A stretch of 64,000 nt of DNA from G963677085 sp963677085 (lineage in GTDB: Bacteria > Planctomycetota > Planctomycetia > Pirellulales > Thermoguttaceae), in contig CAXXFH010000004.1 in NCBI GenBank assembly GCA_963677085.2, positions 5,332,001 to 5,396,000 of the forward strand. The letters are read 5' to 3'. The first letter of the stretch is position 1. Each line of letters begins with the position of its first letter. Below the pieces are notes generated by a model. It was not told the origin of the DNA, did not search any database, and saw only the letters and a list, made by a program, of their open reading frames with translations. Made by a program: the position numbers and the translations under genes. Positions 9,533 through 17,504 of the stretch are shown piece after piece.

Positions 9533-10375
9533 ATGTCGGAAATAAGCAAAACAAACGTCGACCTCTCGATCAACTCCGAGCTGGTTACTGAGATCCTTTG
9601 CGGATTCATCCGCAATGAGATCCATCGGGCCGGATTCGAGCATGCCGTGTTCGGCCTTAGCGGTGGCATCGACTCGAGCGTGGTGGCCTATCTGGTCGCT
9701 CGGGCGCTGGGGCCGAAAAACGTGCTGGCCGTGACCATGCCCTACAAAACGTCGAGCACAGCCACCCGCAGCGATAGCCAAACGGTGGTCGATGCGTTGG
9801 GTGTGCAGACCGTCGATGTGCCGATTACTGGCCAGATCGACGCCTACTTTGCCATGTTTCCCGACGCGGCGCAAATGCGACTGGCCAACAAGTGTGCCCG
9901 AGAGCGGATGACTGTGCTTTACGACCAGAGCGCGGCTTTTTCGGGCCTGGTGGTCGGCACGAGCAATAAGAGCGAGTTGTTGTTGGGCTACGGCACGCAA
10001 TACGGCGACATGGCCTCGGCCATTAATCCGATTGGCGACCTGTACAAGACGCAGCTTTATCAACTGGCCGAACACCTGGGTGTGCCGGAGAGCATCCGCA
10101 CAAAAAAACCGACCGGCGATCTCTGGATCGGTCAGACCGACGAGGGCGAACTGGGCTTCAGCTACGCCGAAGTCGACCAGTTGCTCATGCTGCTGGTCGA
10201 TCGCCGCTGGCGTCGGGCCGAATTGATCGACGCCGGCTTCGCTCCGGCCTTCGTCGACCGCGTGATAGAAATGGTTCGCCGCAACCACTACAAGCGCCGC
10301 ATGCCCGTAATCGCTAAGCTGACCAGCCGTACGATGGACCGCGACTTCCGTTACGCCCGAGATTGGGGGACGTAA
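9533..10375 (+). CDS. nadE: NAD+ synthetase (ammonia-type)
   Basis: N-type ATP pyrophosphatase that amidates nicotinate adenine dinucleotide to NAD+, the last step of NAD biosynthesis. The PP-loop SGGIDSS is at residues 43-49. Other family landmarks are GTSNKSELLLGYGTQYGD, and NPIGDLYKTQLYQLAEHLGVP. The 280-aa length is that of the ammonia-dependent enzyme without a fused glutaminase domain. I chose ATG 9533 because the frame further upstream runs through hairpin repeats. The neighbouring nitrilase-type gene on the same strand probably provides the ammonia. Confidence 0.93.
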   Translation: MSEISKTNVDLSINSELVTEILCGFIRNEIHRAGFEHAVFGLSGGIDSSVVAYLVARALGPKNVLAVTMPYKTSSTATRSDSQTVVDALGVQTVDVPITGQIDAYFAMFPDAAQMRLANKCARERMTVLYDQSAAFSGLVVGTSNKSELLLGYGTQYGDMASAINPIGDLYKTQLYQLAEHLGVPESIRTKKPTGDLWIGQTDEGELGFSYAEVDQLLMLLVDRRWRRAELIDAGFAPAFVDRVIEMVRRNHYKRRMPVIAKLTSRTMDRDFRYARDWGT

Positions 10376-10405
10376 ACGACCACGCGCCCTCCAGAATAGA
10401 GCACC

Positions 10406-11404
10406 CTACTGGATGAACTGTTCTTCTTCTTCGTCGGAGTGGGTGGTGATTTCGCCGGCATCTTCCAGGCGGCGGATGATATCGACGATTTGCTGCTGCG
10501 TTTGCTCCACATTGCTCAATCGCACCGGGCCGAGGTATTCCATCTCTTCCTGCAGCAACTCGGATGCCCGGCTCGACATGTTGTTGAGGATCTTGTCTTT
10601 GAGTTCCTCGCTGGCACCCTTCAACGCCATGGCCCACTGCGAGCTCTCGACGTTCTTCAGCAACGTCTGGATGTCGCGGTCGGTGAGCTTGTTGATGTCT
10701 TCGAAGACGAACATCAAGCGTCGGATTTCCTCGACCAGATCGGGGTCTTCCTGGGCGAGATTTTCCAGCAGACTCCGCTCCGTGGCGCGATCGATCACGT
10801 TGAGCATTTCGGCCACACTGGCCACGCCGCCGGCGTTTTCGAACTGCTGACTCATCACGCTCGCCATGCGGTTTTCCAGGCCTTTTTCCACTTCGTGGAT
10901 GATTTCCGGACTGGTCTGGCTCATCGTGGCAATGCGACGCACCACCGAGAGCTGGCGTTCGGCCGGCAGACCGCTGAGGATATCGGAGGCCTGCTGTGGC
11001 GGCACGTGACAGAGAATCAGGGCGATCGTCTGCGGGTGTTCGTCGATGATAAACGTCAGCAGGTTCTGGCTATCGACCTTTTGGAGGAAGCCGAAGGGCA
11101 ACGCCTCAATCGATTGCCGCACATTATCCAGCGTGGCGTTGGCCCCCTTGCCCAGGGCCTTCTCGACCAGCGTCTTGGCCACGTCCAATCCGCCCGCACT
11201 TCCCACCAGCGCATTCGGGTTGGCGTTGGCGAAGTCGCGGATTGCCGCTTCTTGGTCTTCCCCGGTGATCAAACCCACCCGGGCAATCTCGATCGAGACG
11301 GCTTCGACTTGCTTGGGTTCTAGCTTGGCCAGCAACTGAGCGGCCTGATCTTGCGGCAGGCTCATCAGCAGCACGGCGGCCTTGCGGATATCGGGACCAG
11401 GCAT
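10406..11404 (-). CDS. fliG: flagellar motor switch protein FliG
   Basis: Component of the flagellar C-ring that transmits torque between the stator (MotA) and the MS ring. At 332 aa it is of normal length. The N-terminal domain starts DIRKAAVLLMSLPQDQAAQL; the middle domain contains the EHPQTIALILCHVPPQQAS motif (the EHPQ signature that contacts FliM); the C-terminal domain carries the charged torque helix (DLVEEIRRLMFVFEDINKL and DREIQ-like DRDIQTLLKN). It ends EEEEEQF. No other flagellar structural gene is adjacent apart from a possible FliF remnant just upstream and cheX 760 bases away, so the locus is not the main flagellar operon. Confidence 0.95.
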   Translation of the reverse strand: MPGPDIRKAAVLLMSLPQDQAAQLLAKLEPKQVEAVSIEIARVGLITGEDQEAAIRDFANANPNALVGSAGGLDVAKTLVEKALGKGANATLDNVRQSIEALPFGFLQKVDSQNLLTFIIDEHPQTIALILCHVPPQQASDILSGLPAERQLSVVRRIATMSQTSPEIIHEVEKGLENRMASVMSQQFENAGGVASVAEMLNVIDRATERSLLENLAQEDPDLVEEIRRLMFVFEDINKLTDRDIQTLLKNVESSQWAMALKGASEELKDKILNNMSSRASELLQEEMEYLGPVRLSNVEQTQQQIVDIIRRLEDAGEITTHSDEEEEQFIQ

Positions 11405-11409
11405 GTGCT

Positions 11410-11510
11410 ATTGACCCTTGCTTATTGAATGAACGCAACGCGACCAACGGGCGCCTGGTTTCACGGCACTCACTCGTCGCCAATCGTTCAAGGAAAACGC
11501 AAACATCAAT
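11410..11510 (+). repeat. MITE-like element, copy B
   Basis: A 101-base copy starting ATTGACC and ending ATCAAT, flanked by T and A. The outer arms are clear inverted repeats: ATTGAATGAACG near the left end and CGTTCAAGG near the right end. The core GCGACCAACGGG is conserved. It sits 5 bases upstream of fliG (minus strand) and may carry or disrupt its promoter. Confidence 0.75.
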
Positions 11511-11715
11511 AATTCCGTTGTCGAAGCCAGCGCGAAATCACCCCCAAAACGGCCTCGGGCTCCTCGCGCGAGGCCAACCGAAGCCGTTCCACCGCCGTCC
11601 GGGCGAATTCGGTACTCTCGTCGCTTCGCGACGTTGGCCGACCGGTCTTGGCGACGATCGGCGAAAAACGAAAAAAGGCATGGTGGTATGTCACGCTCGT
11701 TACAAGCCTCGCCAA
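11506..11715 (-). pseudogene. short ORF resembling a FliF C-terminus (possible remnant)
   Basis: A 69-aa frame whose last 30 residues (LASREEPEAVLGVISRWL) resemble the C-terminal FliG-binding tail of the MS-ring protein FliF, in which a run like NPEAAANVLRQWL is typical. FliF normally lies immediately upstream of FliG, the position seen here. The upstream half has no recognisable FliF sequence and there is no room for the full 500-residue protein, so it would be a decayed fragment. Its stop codon falls inside MITE copy B. The resemblance is short and could be chance. Confidence 0.3.
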
Positions 11716-12165
11716 AACTTACGAAACGCCATTTGCACGGACATCGTCTCTTGCTGTTCCGGAAACAGGCGGATCTGCCACCACTTCAGTGGGGTAGCTC
11801 GCAACGGATTGCACCGCCTCAGTCCGCAACGCCCTGCTTGAGATCCACAAGGAAAACGGCCAATCTCCCGTTGTCTGCTTCGAAAATGCCGGCAGCTTTG
11901 TGTCTGGGAACGCGGGGGCGATTTCGTTGACGATCTTCAGTAGGGCTAGACTGGTTGCGAGCAATTTATCGGCAATATCGACAGGCGACTTTAACGATTT
12001 CGCCGACGCGGCAGTTTGAGCGGTGTGGGGCGGCTTGGTCGCGCCGACGCAGGCTGCTTGAAAGATCTTCGTGCTGACGACCGACCGGGCTTCGGATTTC
12101 TTCCCCTGCGACGTTCGGTGGCATCTGGCGGAAAGAAACGGCGGAAGGAAGAAGGCAATGAGGGC
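11716..12165. other. gene-free stretch between fliG and cheX
   Basis: Only short frames of arginine- and proline-rich or unrecognised sequence occur on both strands. I can support no gene here; it may be degraded flagellar DNA, given its neighbours. Confidence 0.4.
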
Positions 12166-12642
12166 TTAGGTGTTGGCCGGTTCACGCACCGGAGCCAAGC
12201 CGACTTCCAACGCCAACGGTCCCCATTCGGTGGTGAAGGGTACGATGATCGGCGTCACGTTGGAAGGAAAGCGGACTTCGTGATTGCGACCCGTGATAAC
12301 ATTTGGGAGGCTCACCTGCATCTCGTACTCTTCCAACTCGGCCTTGGCCGCACCGGCTACCATGTTGGTCAGCTCGCCAACAGCATCGACCACATCGGCA
12401 TTGATTTCGGTGGTCTCGCTCAACAGCAAAATGGAGGTGGCCTTCAGTGCCAGTTCTCCGGAAAGGCTCAGCACGACGGTCCCGATGGCTTTGCCCGAGA
12501 GGCCAATAATACCGCTGATTTCATACTGAGGTGTCGAGTCGTCTTTCAGCGAAATGCTTCCCCGCGCAACCTCACAACCCAGCATGGTCAAAAAGGCATT
12601 GTTGAGTGAGGTAATGAACGGGTTAATGTATTCAACTTGCAT
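12166..12642 (-). CDS. cheX: CheX-type chemotaxis protein (CheY-P phosphatase family)
   Basis: A 158-aa protein matching the CheC/CheX/FliY phosphatase family, which dephosphorylates CheY-P and resets flagellar switching. It begins QVEYINPFITSLNNAF, as CheX proteins do. The catalytic helix carries the E-x-x-N signature at E90 and N93 (AVGELTNMVAGAAK). Only one such helix is evident, as in CheX rather than CheC. I choose ATG 12642 with AAGGA eight bases upstream; a GTG one codon earlier is also possible. It shares strand with fliG but is 760 bases away and probably has its own promoter. Confidence 0.85.
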   Translation of the reverse strand: MQVEYINPFITSLNNAFLTMLGCEVARGSISLKDDSTPQYEISGIIGLSGKAIGTVVLSLSGELALKATSILLLSETTEINADVVDAVGELTNMVAGAAKAELEEYEMQVSLPNVITGRNHEVRFPSNVTPIIVPFTTEWGPLALEVGLAPVREPANT

Positions 12643-13006
12643 CACTGAAATCCTTACCCGACTTGCTGTTCCTTGTATGCATTAAAACATTAACTCGTTT
12701 TCGGCGATGAGCATGGCCACGTGAAGTGGGCTCCAGCTAGGCATTCTGGCGTCAGGCCATCGCAAGGCTGGAACCCGGGACGTTTGACCGACCGGCGGCT
12801 ATGCATTCTGCCCAAGGGATGGAGTCGCTGGCCCGTGCTGCAGGGCTACAGAAACTTAGGTTTTGCAATTCGCGGGTCAAATCCGGTAGCGTGGTTTGTG
12901 CACCTGTTCCCCGTTTTACCGCTGCGGGTGTTGCGGATTCTACGGACCAGGGACCCCGTGGCGCTGAAAAAGAGCAGGCACGGGGCGTCGCTGATCGACA
13001 GGGTGT
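12643..13006. other. gene-free stretch
   Basis: No gene, recognisable repeat or structured RNA could be supported in this 364-base gap between the pterin enzyme gene and cheX, both on the minus strand. Confidence 0.4.
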
Positions 13007-13495
13007 CTAACCGACAAATAGTTCGCAGGAAGCAGAATATCCACGACATTCGTAAAGCTGTAGGCAAATCCGCTCGGGCCGACATTCTGCTTGTTCGGTT
13101 AATCGCTTCTGGAGCGATTGTGCCAAATATTGAGCCAATAGCTCGGTCGTCGTGCTGGGTAGCGGCAGCAACCGGCAGTCTTCGCCGGGAAACACCCAAC
13201 GCTGTCCCCCGCAACGAACCTCGACTTCCTCTTCGTCCACGGAGAACGTCAGATGGGGGTGGTTGGTCGGCAGCAATACCCGATGGTCCAACTCAGCCAG
13301 CAGTTCCCGTAAAATCGCCTGGAGTTGGAGAAAATCCAACACAAAATGGGAAGGTCCCAGCGGCGCTTGAACCTCGGCCGCCACACGGTAGTCGTGGCCG
13401 TGTAAGCGTTCGCGCTGGCCGGGGGCAAAGGCTAGGAAATGGGCAGCGCTGAATGCCAGGTCATCCTGTTCAACGCGAATCGAAAAGCGTTTCAT
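13007..13495 (-). CDS. 6-pyruvoyltetrahydropterin synthase homologue with PTPS-III motif
   Basis: T-fold pterin enzyme of the PTPS/QueD family, 162 aa. Zinc ligands are visible: H19 in FSAAHFL and H32/H34 in RLHGHDY. The catalytic cysteine of QueD and PTPS-II (Cys-x-x-x-HGH) is absent: that position is Arg. Instead there is Glu-x-x-HGH (E29), which is the signature of PTPS-III. PTPS-III converts dihydroneopterin triphosphate to 6-hydroxymethyldihydropterin and replaces FolB in folate synthesis. That function is inferred from the motif. It lies 27 bases downstream of the OleB-like hydrolase on the same strand. Confidence 0.75.
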   Translation of the reverse strand: MKRFSIRVEQDDLAFSAAHFLAFAPGQRERLHGHDYRVAAEVQAPLGPSHFVLDFLQLQAILRELLAELDHRVLLPTNHPHLTFSVDEEEVEVRCGGQRWVFPGEDCRLLPLPSTTTELLAQYLAQSLQKRLTEQAECRPERICLQLYECRGYSASCELFVG

Positions 13496-13522
13496 GGCTA
13501 AGCCTTCTCGTCGCCGATCGGG

Positions 13523-14494
13523 TCAATCGGCAGGGAGTTCGGGGGAAGTTCCTGCAGGATCGGGCGTGCTGCGAGATACGGGATGGGTCGCGAAAAACTC
13601 GCGGAGCACGGGTACGATCTCTTCGTAGGCGTCTTCGATAACGTAGTGCCCAGCGTCCTGGAAACGATGTACCTCGGCCCGAGGGAAAAACTCGATGAAC
13701 CGGTCGAGAAACGCTGGGGAAAAACACCAATCACGCATGCCCCAGATCAGACACACGGGCTGGTCCTGAAACCGCGGTAATCCGGCCTCGATGGTTTCCA
13801 GCGTCGTGTAGCTTGGGTGCCGTGGATGCAAAGGAATATCGGCCACAAACTGATAGACGGCCGTTCGATGCGACCAACAGTCGTAGGGGGCCAGCAGGCC
13901 GGCTCTCACCGCAGGAGTCATCCGCTCTCGACGATTGGGCGCCATGCGGAGCGCCGCCCGGGCAAACAGGTTCAACCCCTGCACACCCCAACGTCCCAGC
14001 CACGGCAGCCGACACGCGCGAATCCGCCAGGGACACTTCTGTGAACGAAACGCACCGGTATTGAACAGTACGAAACGGGCGAAATGCTCGGGCCGGGCAA
14101 CAGCCGCCCCCATGCCGATCGCTCCGCCCCAGTCGTGCCCTAGCAGGGTGATGTTGCGCAAGTCGAGCGTTTCGATCAATGCCACCAGGTCATCGATCCG
14201 GCGCGAGAGCCGATAGGGATACTCTCGGGCACTGGGTTTGTCCGACAGCCCACAACCAATGTGGTCGGGCACGATTAGCCGGAATTGTCCTCGCAAGGCC
14301 CGAACGATCTCTCGCCAATAAAACGACCAGGTGGGATTACCGTGGACCAGCAGCAGCACGGGGCCCGTTCCCTCGTCGAGGTAGTGGTAGCGATGGCCGT
14401 CGAGTATCAACTCGTGCGACTCATACGGATACAAAGATTGCCACACGGGAACGTCGGCCATGTTATCTCGGTTTTGAGGGTCGGAAACATACAA
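13523..14494 (-). CDS. alpha/beta hydrolase, haloalkane dehalogenase/OleB-like
   Basis: Alpha/beta-hydrolase with an aspartate nucleophile: GHDWGG puts D121 at the nucleophile elbow, as in haloalkane dehalogenases and OleB. The oxyanion region HGNPTWSFYWRE and the catalytic His in DAGHYVIED are present. The cap region (PWRIRACRLPWLGRWGVQGLNLFARAA) resembles OleB, the beta-lactone decarboxylase of long-chain olefin synthesis, rather than true dehalogenases. No oleA, oleC or oleD is in the window, so the pathway is not established. Residue 12 (ATG at 14461, MADVPVWQ) is an alternative start. The pterin enzyme gene follows after 27 bases. Confidence 0.75.
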   Translation of the reverse strand: MYVSDPQNRDNMADVPVWQSLYPYESHELILDGHRYHYLDEGTGPVLLLVHGNPTWSFYWREIVRALRGQFRLIVPDHIGCGLSDKPSAREYPYRLSRRIDDLVALIETLDLRNITLLGHDWGGAIGMGAAVARPEHFARFVLFNTGAFRSQKCPWRIRACRLPWLGRWGVQGLNLFARAALRMAPNRRERMTPAVRAGLLAPYDCWSHRTAVYQFVADIPLHPRHPSYTTLETIEAGLPRFQDQPVCLIWGMRDWCFSPAFLDRFIEFFPRAEVHRFQDAGHYVIEDAYEEIVPVLREFFATHPVSRSTPDPAGTSPELPAD

Positions 14495-14941
14495 ACTCTT
14501 TACTCAAACTGAAAGCGTCTGGCGAAGCGCACAGGGCGGCGGGGCCGCCAACCAAACGGTGCTACCGTCCCCGATCGAGAACCCGCTCCCGTTGGTCGCT
14601 AATCTTTGTCAAAAACTTAACAATCTTTGAGGTTAGTGGCACAGCGCTAACTTAAGCCACGCCAAGAGGTAGAGGCGAGGAACGAGAAAATGCAGGTCAA
14701 AAACGGACCATGCTCGCCCCTAACCCCTCGTCTCTCGCTCCTTTAGAGCGCAGGCTCGGACCATTGTTTTTGGTTTGAGTCTTTAGTATACCCCCCGAAC
14801 CATCCCCTGGACAGAACCCTGCTGGGGTGCGTGGCGGCAGGAGAGCGACCGTCGTCGGCCACCGGCTTCCGATGTCTCTCCAGATATGCGATAATTACCT
14901 CCTACTCCGGGCAACGAATCCGTTCAGCCAAATGTCGTACA
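14495..14941. other. intergenic region between divergent genes
   Basis: The hydrolase and the DUF1559 gene diverge from this 447-base gap. It contains a 14-base core (CTCCCGTTGGTCGC, 14586-14599) of the MITE-like element, apparently a remnant, and a low-quality inverted repeat near 14660-14745. No gene is supported. Confidence 0.4.
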
Positions 14942-15979
14942 ATGACTGACAGGCGAGTACGACCGAGCCAATCCGATTTTCGGCCCCACGGCCTGCGAAT
15001 CGCGTTTACGCTAGTCGAGCTTCTGGTCGTAATTGCCATTATTGGCACCCTCATGGCACTGCTGGTGCCGGCGGTACAAATGGCCCGGGAAGCGGCCCGA
15101 CGGGCACAGTGCGCCAACAACCTCCGGCAGCTCGCCCTGGCGGCGCACAACTACCACACGTTGCACCGCAGCTTTCCGCCCGGCTTGAACCAGTTTGAAC
15201 ACTACTACTCACCCCGGTACCGGGGCACGTCGCTGTTTGCGTTTCTGCTGCCGCATTTTGAACAGGAACCGTTGGCCGCGCGGTGGAACTACGAGACGCC
15301 GTTGGAAAACGTCCAGGGCGGGGCGGCTGCGGCCGCGGCGACGGTGATTGCGTCGCTGGTTTGTCCCGCGGACCGAATCACCGAAAACCCGGCCGTACAG
15401 TCCGACGGCAAGTATCTGGGCATTACCAGCTACGGTGGCAACGGGGGCACCCGCTCGTACTTCCCCACCGCCGCCACGACCGACGGCATCTTCCACACCA
15501 CCGGACCGGCCTCGCTGCCAAGTCCGAACCAGGGTACAATCCGCCTTCGCGATGTGACCGATGGAGCCACCCATACCTTGCTCTTCGGCGAGCGCAATCA
15601 CATGGACGCCCATTTCGAGAGTTTCGCCGAGGTTCGCTGGGTCGATTCCTTACAGCAGGTGGGCTCCTGGGCAGCCATTGGAGGCCGAAAACGGATTCGC
15701 GACGTGACAATGAGCGGACACTCGCCAATCAACTACCAGCTCCCCTTCGACCAATCGCAACGCGAACTGGCCGAACCGCCGTTGATTCTCTCCTGGGATT
15801 TTGCATACTACGAGGACTTACGATTTTGTGCCTGGGGGAGTGGCCACCCGGGCGGGGCCAATTTCGCACTGGCCGACGGTTCGGTCCGTTTCCTCAACGA
15901 GACCCTGCCGTCGATTACCTTGCAGGCCCTGAGTACCCGGGCTGGCGGCGAAACCGATCTGCAAGACCTCCAGCGGTAG
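14942..15979 (+). CDS. DUF1559 pseudopilin-like protein
   Basis: A 345-aa member of the planctomycete DUF1559 family. It carries a type IV pilin/type II secretion N-terminal methylation motif (FTLVELLVVIAIIGTLMAL, residues about 22-40) with the conserved Glu five residues into the helix, followed by the family pattern AREAARRAQCANNLRQL. The rest is an extracytoplasmic domain ending in the family feature FALADGSVRFLNE. DUF1559 proteins are abundant in planctomycetes; their function is poorly known and probably structural or adhesive. The ATG at 14942 gives a short basic leader before the hydrophobic helix; the frame extends upstream but with no sense. A lipoprotein typical of DUF1559 neighbourhoods follows. 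Confidence 0.9.
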   Translation: MTDRRVRPSQSDFRPHGLRIAFTLVELLVVIAIIGTLMALLVPAVQMAREAARRAQCANNLRQLALAAHNYHTLHRSFPPGLNQFEHYYSPRYRGTSLFAFLLPHFEQEPLAARWNYETPLENVQGGAAAAAATVIASLVCPADRITENPAVQSDGKYLGITSYGGNGGTRSYFPTAATTDGIFHTTGPASLPSPNQGTIRLRDVTDGATHTLLFGERNHMDAHFESFAEVRWVDSLQQVGSWAAIGGRKRIRDVTMSGHSPINYQLPFDQSQRELAEPPLILSWDFAYYEDLRFCAWGSGHPGGANFALADGSVRFLNETLPSITLQALSTRAGGETDLQDLQR

Positions 15980-16018
15980 CCCAGCGATTCTACGAAGCCA
16001 GGGTGGAGTTGTGGTCCT

Positions 16019-16230
16019 ATTGAGTTTTGCATATTGACTGAACGGCAGCGCGACCATCGAGAGCCCAGTTTCAAGGCGTTTGGCCATGGCCGAAGCAGGA
16101 ATTTCGGCCTCCAACGGTGAACCACGCTTGGTACCTGAATCGACAATGACCGTTTCTCGGATCGGCAACCTCGAAGCCCAGGCTTCTGTTGGTTGCCTTC
16201 CGTTCATTGACGATGGCAGGTGTCGAAAGG
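16019..16230. repeat. degenerate or composite MITE-like copies C
   Basis: The left end (ATTGAGTTTTGCATATTGAC, preceded by T) and the first half match the 102-base element closely up to about 16100. From about 16160 to 16230 a half-copy in the opposite orientation follows (CCAGGCTTCTGTTGGTTGCC, then CCGTTCATTGA). The pair looks like two elements or one rearranged element. It lies just upstream of the lipoprotein gene at 16241. Confidence 0.5.
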
Positions 16231-16240
16231 GAGCAACAGG

Positions 16241-16705
16241 ATGTGCTTTTCTGGTGGATGGCGGATGCTTTGGAGCCGACGCACGACGATGGACACCCTT
16301 CTGGCCATCGGTGTTCTGATTCCCTTGGCCGGCTGCAATTCACAGACCCATCTGGTGGAAGTCGAAGGTACCGTATTGCGCGATGGTGAACCTTTGCGCG
16401 ACGTGCTTGTGGTTTTTCTGCCCGATCCCAAACGCGGTACCAGCGGACCGCGATCGTGTGCCGCAACCGACGAACGGGGCCGGTTCCGGCTGACGTGCGA
16501 CGACCAACGCCGAGGCGCGGTGGCCGGTTGGCATCGTGTGATTCTGGAAGACCTCAGCTACTACAAGCTTCCGCGCAACGAGGAACCCGCTGAGCCCGTG
16601 CCGCCGGCCGTTTCTCGTGTCCCGCACGAATACCGTGCGGCCGCAACGACACCGCTGGAGATTCAGGTAACCGCCGAACGCCCGGCTGTAGACCTGAGGC
16701 TTTGA
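16241..16705 (+). CDS. small lipoprotein with carboxypeptidase-regulatory-like fold
   Basis: A 154-aa exported protein with lipobox PLAGCN near residue 33. The mature part (VEVEGTVLRDGEPLRDVLVVFLPD, then TDERGRFRLT) is the transthyretin-like/carboxypeptidase-regulatory beta-sandwich found in many short planctomycete lipoproteins that accompany DUF1559 genes. The ATG at 16241 is preceded by GGAG at a good distance. The function is unknown; it is probably anchored at the membrane and exposed to the periplasm. It converges with the VanZ-like gene, 71 bases between the stops. Confidence 0.75.
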   Translation: MCFSGGWRMLWSRRTTMDTLLAIGVLIPLAGCNSQTHLVEVEGTVLRDGEPLRDVLVVFLPDPKRGTSGPRSCAATDERGRFRLTCDDQRRGAVAGWHRVILEDLSYYKLPRNEEPAEPVPPAVSRVPHEYRAAATTPLEIQVTAERPAVDLRL

Positions 16706-16776
16706 TGCCAGTCTCAGTCTGAACCTGGTCCGAAGAAGTGAGCGTGTCCCGAAGACATCGGGGTCGATTCGTCGGC

Positions 16777-17196
16777 TTAGGAGACGATGGTCTTGGGGCC
16801 ACGCAAGGCCGTCGTTCGTAGTGTGGCCACCGCCCACCAGACGCTGGCCCCCAGCGCGATGCCAACCAGGTTCTGCAGCCCGTCGAAGACGTCGGGATGG
16901 CGGCCGGGTACGGCCATTTGCAGGAATTCTGTTGCCACTCCACCCAACACAAGCAGCAAGAGTATTGCTGGACGCGGCAGGGACCAACGCGACCACAATG
17001 CCAAGAAGGTGACTGTGGTGAAGCACAGGAAGTGCCCCAAGACAAGCACCGTGGAAAACGGCTCGGCCACCTGCTGCGGACGTGGGAACACCCGGGGAGG
17101 AATCGATGACAACAGCAGCCAAGCCAGCACAAGCAGCGAAACAACGCTGAGCAGCTTCAGGGCAACACGGGTATGGGGTATTCGGTTTTCAAGCAT
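16777..17196 (-). CDS. VanZ-like membrane protein
   Basis: A 139-aa integral membrane protein of the VanZ-like family. The signature ATEFLQMAVPGRHPDVFDGL followed by QNLVGIALG lies in the C-terminal half. About four hydrophobic segments are visible. VanZ itself gives low-level teicoplanin resistance, but most family members have no known role. I use ATG 17196; an upstream in-frame TTG (17262) would add 22 residues. The gene is divergent from the PEP-CTERM gene at 17505. Confidence 0.75.
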   Translation of the reverse strand: MLENRIPHTRVALKLLSVVSLLVLAWLLLSSIPPRVFPRPQQVAEPFSTVLVLGHFLCFTTVTFLALWSRWSLPRPAILLLLVLGGVATEFLQMAVPGRHPDVFDGLQNLVGIALGASVWWAVATLRTTALRGPKTIVS

Positions 17197-17279
17197 CGCC
17201 AGACCCAAGTGGGAAAAGGAATGTCTTCTATCTGTGATAGCCTCTCGCCAGCCAGTCGTCAAACGGCCCCATCTAATCC

Positions 17280-17302
17280 AACCCCCTCGCAGGCTGGGGG
17301 TT
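17280..17302. repeat. hairpin AACCCCC/GGGGGTT
   Basis: A perfect 7-base inverted repeat with a 9-base loop in the divergent gap between the VanZ-like and PEP-CTERM genes. No T-run follows, so a terminator role is unlikely. Confidence 0.35.
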
Positions 17303-17504
17303 GCTTGAATTTCCCGGGGGTCACCGGTACCATCACCAGTTCGTTTAGCGTTTGGCGACTGCCGAGCCGGTTTCGCCCAGATGTCAAAACGTGCCCAAGA
17401 CTTGGCTGCTTAGGTGGCCAGGAATCCCTCCGTCAGATTTCCCGCCATTCGGATTACGCCGCTCCTTGGTCTACGTTTACCAGCCAGCAAAAGGTTTCGG
17501 TGCC

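Noticed and set aside
8372..10288. 638-aa open frame on the minus strand
   Set aside because: It covers the glutaminase and NadE genes and their hairpins on the other strand; it has no recognisable domain.
17352..17504. upstream extension of the PEP-CTERM protein
   Set aside because: It would place a 50-residue basic stretch before the signal peptide; ATG 17505 gives a normal signal peptide.
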